From contig CANJXD010000138.1 in assembly GCA_947478535.1 (NCBI GenBank), positions 1 to 11,574 of the forward strand: 11,574 nt of DNA, in the 5' to 3' direction. The notes under the pieces were generated by a model. It ran no database searches. It worked only from the letters and a program-made list of their open reading frames with translations, and had not been told where the DNA came from. The position numbers and the translations under genes were made by a program. The stretch is from Acetobacteraceae bacterium (GTDB taxonomy: Bacteria > Pseudomonadota > Alphaproteobacteria > Acetobacterales > Acetobacteraceae). This document shows, one piece after another, positions 7,980 through 11,574 of the stretch. The stretch's first letter is position 1; each line of letters starts with the position of its first letter.

Positions 7980-8731
7980 TCGTCGATCCCGAGATAGGCT
8001 TCGATAACGGCGGGATCGGCGCGGATCGCCGCGGGCGGACCCTCCGCGATCTTGCGGCCGAAATTCACCACGACGATGCGGTCGGACGCCGCCATGACCA
8101 CGTTCATGTTGTGCTCGACCATCATCAGCGTGAGACCGGATCCGCGCAGCTTGGCGATCAGCTCGATCACCGCATGCGCCTCCCGCGCCACCATGCCCGC
8201 TGTCGGTTCGTCGAGGATCAGGATGCGCGGCTCCGCCGCCAGGGCGCGGGCGATCTCGACCCGGCGCTGGTCGCCATAGGGCAGTTCCGAGGGGAAGCGG
8301 TATCGGTTGTCGCCGACACCGACCCAGTCGAGCAGCGCCTCGGACTTCGCTACCATCATGGCGCGGTCGGCGCGGTCGCGCGGGAGCCAGGCCAGGGCAT
8401 CGAGCACGCCGGAGCGCGACCGCCCGATGCAGCCGACCATGACATTCTCCAGCGCGTTCATGTGCTGGAACAGGCGGATGTTCTGGAAGGTGCGGGTGAT
8501 GCCGCGCAGCGCCAGCGCCTCTGGCGCCAGCCCGGTGATGTCCTGACCTTCCAGCAGCACGCGACCGGAATCCGGCCGCAGCACCCCGCTGATCAGGTTG
8601 AACAGCGTGGTCTTCCCGGCGCCGTTCGGCCCGACGATGGACACCACCTCGCCGGTGCCGACGGTGAAGCTGACGTCGTCGGCGGCGACGAGGCCGCCGA
8701 AGCGCCGGGTCAGTCGCTCGACGACAAGCAC
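7976..8731 (-). CDS. livG: Branched-chain-type ABC transporter ATPase LivG
   Basis: This 251-residue ATPase is the LivG partner of LivF. Walker A is GPNGAGKTT (34-42). The Q-loop region reads TFQNIRLF (81-88), a LivG hallmark. The signature is the LivG-type LPYGDQRR (150-157). Walker B is LILDE (171-175) with PTAGM, and the switch His207 sits in VEHNM. The start is a GTG at 8729-8731, 4 bases past the stop of the substrate-binding protein gene. No ATG lies near in frame and no strong ribosome-binding sequence is seen, so translation is probably coupled to the upstream gene. This GTG may reduce its translation relative to the neighbours. It overlaps livF by 4 bases. Family call is firm. Confidence 0.94.
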   Translation of the reverse strand: MLVVERLTRRFGGLVAADDVSFTVGTGEVVSIVGPNGAGKTTLFNLISGVLRPDSGRVLLEGQDITGLAPEALALRGITRTFQNIRLFQHMNALENVMVGCIGRSRSGVLDALAWLPRDRADRAMMVAKSEALLDWVGVGDNRYRFPSELPYGDQRRVEIARALAAEPRILILDEPTAGMVAREAHAVIELIAKLRGSGLTLMMVEHNMNVVMAASDRIVVVNFGRKIAEGPPAAIRADPAVIEAYLGIDE

Positions 8732-8735
8732 GATG

Positions 8736-9902
8736 TCAGGACGCGACGCTTGTATAGGTGCCGCGATCCGTGACCTGCACCGCCACGGCCTTGCCGCGGA
8801 TGTTGTCGCCGCTCGGCGGATTCTCGAAGCCGACGTCGCTGCCGAGCGGTGTCGTCATGGAGAGCTTGGCAAGCTCGGCCTGTACCTTGGCGCGATCCGC
8901 GGCGCCGGCGCGCTTCAGGGCCTCGGCCAGGACATGGACGCTGTCATGGCCGTTGACGGAGAACAGCGTGGCGGACTGCGTGAAGCGTGCGTCGTAGCGG
9001 TCCATGAAGGTCTTCAGCGCGGGGCTCGGCGTGGCCAGATCCTGGGCGATCCAGGTGTAGTCGCCGCGCACGGCGCCGCGGGTGCCGTCCCAGAACACCG
9101 GGTCGAGGAAGGAACCCGATCCCGTCATCAGCTTCTGCGTCAGGCCGAATTCGCGCAGCTGGGAGACCAGCTTGACGCCGTCGCCGGTCGCCGCGGCGAC
9201 GTAAATGGCATCCGGCCGCGCCGCGCGGATGGTGGCGATCTGCGGGGAGAAGTCCTGGTCGCCGGTGCGGAAGGCCTCATTGGCCACGACAGTGTAGCCG
9301 AGCGCGCCGGCCAGGCTGCGGCACAGGCCGGCATCGCCGACCTGGTTGTCCTGCGTCTGGTCGAAGATCACCGCGAGGCGCTTGAACTTCTCCTTCGCCG
9401 CGACGGCGCGCAGCAGGATCGGCGTGGCGACCGCGCTGATGGTATTGGCGCGGTAGGCCCAGGGGTTCCAGGCGCGCACCGGGGCCAGGGAGCCATTGCC
9501 GATCAGCGGCAGGCGCAGTTCCGCGGCGACGGAGATCAGCGGGATGAAGCCGACCGAGTTGATCGGGCCGAGCACCGCGAGAACGCTGGGGTCGGCGGCC
9601 TTCTGACGGAACAGGGTGATCGCCTGGCGGGCGTCGTTGCCCATGTCATCGACCTGCATCTCGAAGGTCGCCGGGCCACCGGTGGCCAGCGGAATGCCGC
9701 CGGCCGCGTTGATCTCCTCCATCGCCAGGATGGCGCCGTCGCGGCCACGGATGCCGTAGGAGCCGGAGGGGCCGGTCATCGCCTGAATATGGGCGATGCG
9801 GACCACGGTCGCCGCCTGGGCGCGGCCGATCAACGCAGGCGTGGCCAATGCGGCGCTGCCGGCAAGAAGCAACTGGCGTCGGGACAGCAGGTGCTGGGGC
9901 AT
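8736..9902 (-). CDS. Tat-exported periplasmic binding protein (HAAT/LivK-like)
   Basis: At 388 residues this is the type I periplasmic binding protein (Peripla_BP_6, LivK/urea-amide-binding group) that captures the solute and delivers it to LivHM. The N-terminus MPQHLLSRRQLLLAG has a twin-arginine SRRQLL motif, then a hydrophobic core and an ALIGRAQA/A cleavage site near residue 30, so export by the Tat pathway is likely. The mature part opens with VVRIAHIQAMTGPSGSYGIR, the usual first strand and ligand loop of the family. I chose the ATG at 9900-9902 because it gives this signal peptide and has AAAGG 8 bases upstream. A longer frame to 9983 adds an unlikely N-terminus. It is the first gene of the operon and directly follows the repeat array at 9988-10065. 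The ligand cannot be predicted from sequence alone. Confidence 0.92.
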   Translation of the reverse strand: MPQHLLSRRQLLLAGSAALATPALIGRAQAATVVRIAHIQAMTGPSGSYGIRGRDGAILAMEEINAAGGIPLATGGPATFEMQVDDMGNDARQAITLFRQKAADPSVLAVLGPINSVGFIPLISVAAELRLPLIGNGSLAPVRAWNPWAYRANTISAVATPILLRAVAAKEKFKRLAVIFDQTQDNQVGDAGLCRSLAGALGYTVVANEAFRTGDQDFSPQIATIRAARPDAIYVAAATGDGVKLVSQLREFGLTQKLMTGSGSFLDPVFWDGTRGAVRGDYTWIAQDLATPSPALKTFMDRYDARFTQSATLFSVNGHDSVHVLAEALKRAGAADRAKVQAELAKLSMTTPLGSDVGFENPPSGDNIRGKAVAVQVTDRGTYTSVAS

Positions 9903-9987
9903 GGACGAACCTTTCTTGCGAGGTATTGGAGTATGATCAGCCTTCGCCGCGGGCGGGAAACGGTGATCCGGAATGCCTGTCATCGTC

Positions 9988-10091
9988 GTTGACGGGGACC
10001 GTCACAAAGTGGTGTTGACGGGGACCGTCACAAAGTGGTGTGGACGGGAACCGTCAGACAGGGATGTTGACGGAGCCGATCACCCAGCGGC
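9988..10091. repeat. 26-bp tandem repeat array with palindromic cores
   Basis: Units lie at 9988-10013 and 10014-10039 (identical), 10040-10065 (20 of 26 matching) and 10066-10091 (18 of 26, running into the 3' end of the aldo-keto reductase gene). Each of the first three contains an interrupted palindrome, GACGG-N3-CCGTC, at 9991-10003, 10017-10029 and 10043-10055. The fourth keeps only the left half, GACGG at 10069-10073. The array sits 86 bases upstream of the binding-protein start codon, where an operon operator would be expected, and its 26-base period is about 2.5 helical turns. It could be a cooperative regulator-binding array. It could also be the multi-repeat end of an insertion sequence such as the IS21 family. 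Both readings are inference. Confidence 0.8.
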
Positions 10092-11060
10092 ACTGGCGTT
10101 GTCGAGTTGGGCCAGCGATGCAGCGTCGAGCGCAAGGGAGCAGCCACGCAGCAGCACGGCGAGCTGGTCGGTCGTCGTGGCGCTGGCGATCGGCGCGGTG
10201 ACGCCGGGCTGGGCGACCAGCCAGGCGAGCGCCACCTCGGCCGCGGTAGCGCCCAGCCGTGCCCCCACCGTATCCAGCGCATCCAGGATCCGCTGCCCAC
10301 GGGCGTTCAAGTATTGCTTCACCGCCGGGCCGCGCGCGCGGCCCGCCAGGTCGGCCTCGCTGCGGTACTTGCCGCTGAGGAAGCCCGCCGCGAGGCTGGA
10401 GAAGGGGATGGCGGCGACGCCGCGCTCGACGCAGAGCGCCTGCAGCCCACCCTCGAAGCCGGCGCGGTCGTACAGGTTGTAGCGCGGCTGCAGAGTGGCA
10501 TAGGCGGGCAGGCCGGCGGTGTTGGCGGCATCCAGCGCGCCGGACAACTGCACGGCATCCACATTGGAGGCGCCAATCGCGCGCACCTTGCCCTGATCGA
10601 TGAGCGTCCGCATCGCGCCCAGCGTCTCCTCGATCGGCGTTTCCGGATCGGGGCGGTGGGTCTGGTACAGGTCGATGTAGTCGGTGTTCAGCCGGGCCAG
10701 GGATTCCTCCATCGCACGCACAATGTAGGGGGCGCGCAAGCCCTTGCGGTCCGGCGCCATCTCCCAGCCCACCTTGCTGGCGATCACCACCCGGTCGCGG
10801 CGCCCACGCGCCTTCAGCCAGGCGCCGATGATGCTCTCGGACTCGCCACCGCGATGCCCGGGAACCCAGACGGAATAGACATCGGCCGTGTCGATGGCGT
10901 TGAAGCCGGCCTCGACGAAGCTGTCCAGCAGCGCAAAGGAGCGTTCCCGGTCCGCGGTCCAGCCGAAGACGTTGCCGCCGAAGACCAGCGGCGCGATGGA
11001 CAGGCCGGTTCTGCCCAAGGGGCGGTGGGCCGGGGGGCCTATCGGGGCGTGGTCAGGCAT
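10080..11060 (-). CDS. Aldo-keto reductase
   Basis: This 326-residue cytosolic NADPH-dependent (beta/alpha)8-barrel oxidoreductase is of the aldo-keto reductase superfamily, YajO/aryl-alcohol-dehydrogenase-like subgroup. The catalytic tetrad is complete: Asp57 and Tyr62 in DTADVYS, Lys96 in ASKVGW and His135 in YQTHRPD. Other family markers are LGRTGLSIAPLVFGG near the start, AIGASN (161-166) and ALAWL near 258. A CGGGAG stands 8 bases upstream of the ATG at 11058-11060, which fixes the start. It is transcribed in the same direction as the ABC operon but is separated from it by 177 bases containing the repeat array, so it is probably a separate unit. It is divergent from the TctC-like gene. 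The substrate is unknown, and whether it joins the operon's pathway is not shown. Confidence 0.93.
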   Translation of the reverse strand: MPDHAPIGPPAHRPLGRTGLSIAPLVFGGNVFGWTADRERSFALLDSFVEAGFNAIDTADVYSVWVPGHRGGESESIIGAWLKARGRRDRVVIASKVGWEMAPDRKGLRAPYIVRAMEESLARLNTDYIDLYQTHRPDPETPIEETLGAMRTLIDQGKVRAIGASNVDAVQLSGALDAANTAGLPAYATLQPRYNLYDRAGFEGGLQALCVERGVAAIPFSSLAAGFLSGKYRSEADLAGRARGPAVKQYLNARGQRILDALDTVGARLGATAAEVALAWLVAQPGVTAPIASATTTDQLAVLLRGCSLALDAASLAQLDNASAAG

Positions 11061-11165
11061 GAAGGCGGCTCCCGCTGCGTGAGCCCGAACTCAATGCCTG
11101 GCGGCGCCGGCGGTCAACGCGGCGGCGCGTCTCGATTGGAGACGGCAGCAATTCCCACAAACATG

Positions 11166-11193
11166 TTGCAGCGCATGGGGCAATGGTCATGCT
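11166..11193 (+). promoter_or_regulatory. Possible promoter of the TctC-like gene
   Basis: TTGCAG (11166-11171) and CATGCT (11188-11193) are 16 bases apart and resemble a weak sigma-70 pair, 30 bases before the start codon. The spacing is slightly short and both boxes are imperfect. The 163-bp divergent spacer must also carry the aldo-keto reductase promoter on the other strand, which I could not locate. Confidence 0.25.
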
Positions 11194-11223
11194 GCGCAGA
11201 ATCGACCACTCCAGGAGCGAGCG

Positions 11224-11574
11224 ATGCGGACAATCATCAGGCGTGCGGCGCTTATCGCCATTCTGGCATTGATGCCGGGGCTGGCCCTGGCAGCTTTCCC
11301 GGACCGCCCGGTGACCATCACAGTACCCTTCGCCCCTGGCGGCGCCACAGACATCGTGGCCCGGCTGCTGGCGGAATCCCTGGAGCGCCAGATGGGCCAG
11401 CGCTTCATCACCATGAACCGCGCCGGCGGCAACGGTGTCACCGGCACCCGCGTCGTCGCAGCATCCGCGCCGGATGGCTACAATCTGCTCTTCGTGCCGA
11501 GTGCCTATGCCACGCAGTTCTCACTGTCGAAGTCGCTGCCCTATGCGGCCGCCGATTTCACGGCAGTCTCCGTC
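11224..11574 (+). CDS. TctC/Bug-family binding protein, 5' part only
   Basis: The first 117 codons of a Bug (TctC, tripartite tricarboxylate transporter receptor) protein are present, and the gene continues past the window edge. A Sec signal peptide is evident: MRTIIRR, a hydrophobic core, and ALA/A cleavage after residue 23. The mature start FPDRPVTITVPFAPGG followed by ATDIVARLLAE is the family's diagnostic opening, and RAGGNGVTGTRVVA and APDGYNLLF continue it. AGGAG at 11213-11217 is 6 bases before the ATG, supporting the start. Full-length relatives have about 320 residues. These periplasmic receptors bind carboxylates and many other small acids, and many exist as orphans without membrane partners. 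Whether partners follow lies outside the window. It is divergent from the aldo-keto reductase. Confidence 0.93.
   Translation, partial: MRTIIRRAALIAILALMPGLALAAFPDRPVTITVPFAPGGATDIVARLLAESLERQMGQRFITMNRAGGNGVTGTRVVAASAPDGYNLLFVPSAYATQFSLSKSLPYAAADFTAVSV

Noticed and set aside
9900..9983. Longer start for the binding protein at 9983
   Set aside because: The added residues are charged and Pro-rich and would bury the twin-arginine signal. The ATG at 9902 has a suitable ribosome-binding sequence.
8598..9992. 464-residue plus-strand open frame antisense to the binding protein and livG
   Set aside because: It is a GC-rich antisense frame with low-complexity composition and no domain, while the opposite strand has clear family motifs throughout.
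9988..10073. CRISPR array
   Set aside because: Units are contiguous 26-bp tandem copies without unique spacers.

Overview
The window is GC-rich DNA with very long spurious antisense frames. It carries a branched-chain-type ABC importer, a TctC/Bug-type binding protein and IS3-family transposase debris. This mix points to a soil- or plant-associated alphaproteobacterium, plausibly Acetobacteraceae (Roseomonas-like) or a relative. That placement is inferred from composition and gene families, not from a marker gene.

Layout, left to right. Positions 1-215 hold no confident gene, only a short perfect hairpin. A minus-strand zinc-lobe-containing quinone-oxidoreductase-like dehydrogenase lies at 216-1253. 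Positions 1254-2127 are an 874-bp gene-poor junction. It contains an internally deleted, nonsense-mutated IS3-family transposase remnant (about 1516-1830) and a 110-bp element with perfect 10-bp inverted ends enclosing two hairpins (1841-1950).

The core of the window is an eight-gene minus-strand operon read from 9902 down to 2128. Its order is Tat-exported substrate-binding protein, livG, livF, livH, livM, a CobW/COG0523 GTPase, a hydantoinase/dihydropyrimidinase-like cyclic amidohydrolase and an asparaginase-family amidohydrolase. Gene junctions are a few bases or ATGA overlaps, so the genes are almost certainly co-transcribed and translationally coupled. Upstream of the binding-protein gene lie three clear 26-bp tandem repeats, each with a GACGG-N3-CCGTC palindrome, plus a degraded fourth. 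This is either an operator array or the end of a mobile element. Beyond it lies a minus-strand aldo-keto reductase (10080-11060) and, divergently, the 5' part of a TctC/Bug-family periplasmic binding protein that runs off the window at 11574.

Working hypothesis: the operon imports a small cyclic amide, imide or ureide, opens the ring with the metal-dependent amidohydrolase, and hydrolyses the resulting open-chain amide with the asparaginase homologue. The GTPase may service the metal site. The asparaginase homologue carries Ala where the family has the Asp of the HGTDT motif, the residue that contacts the alpha-amino group of asparagine. The amidohydrolase departs from D-hydantoinases at two active-site positions. 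Together these suggest a substrate other than asparagine or classical hydantoins. A cyclic imide route (imide to half-amide to dicarboxylate) would fit both changes but is unproven.
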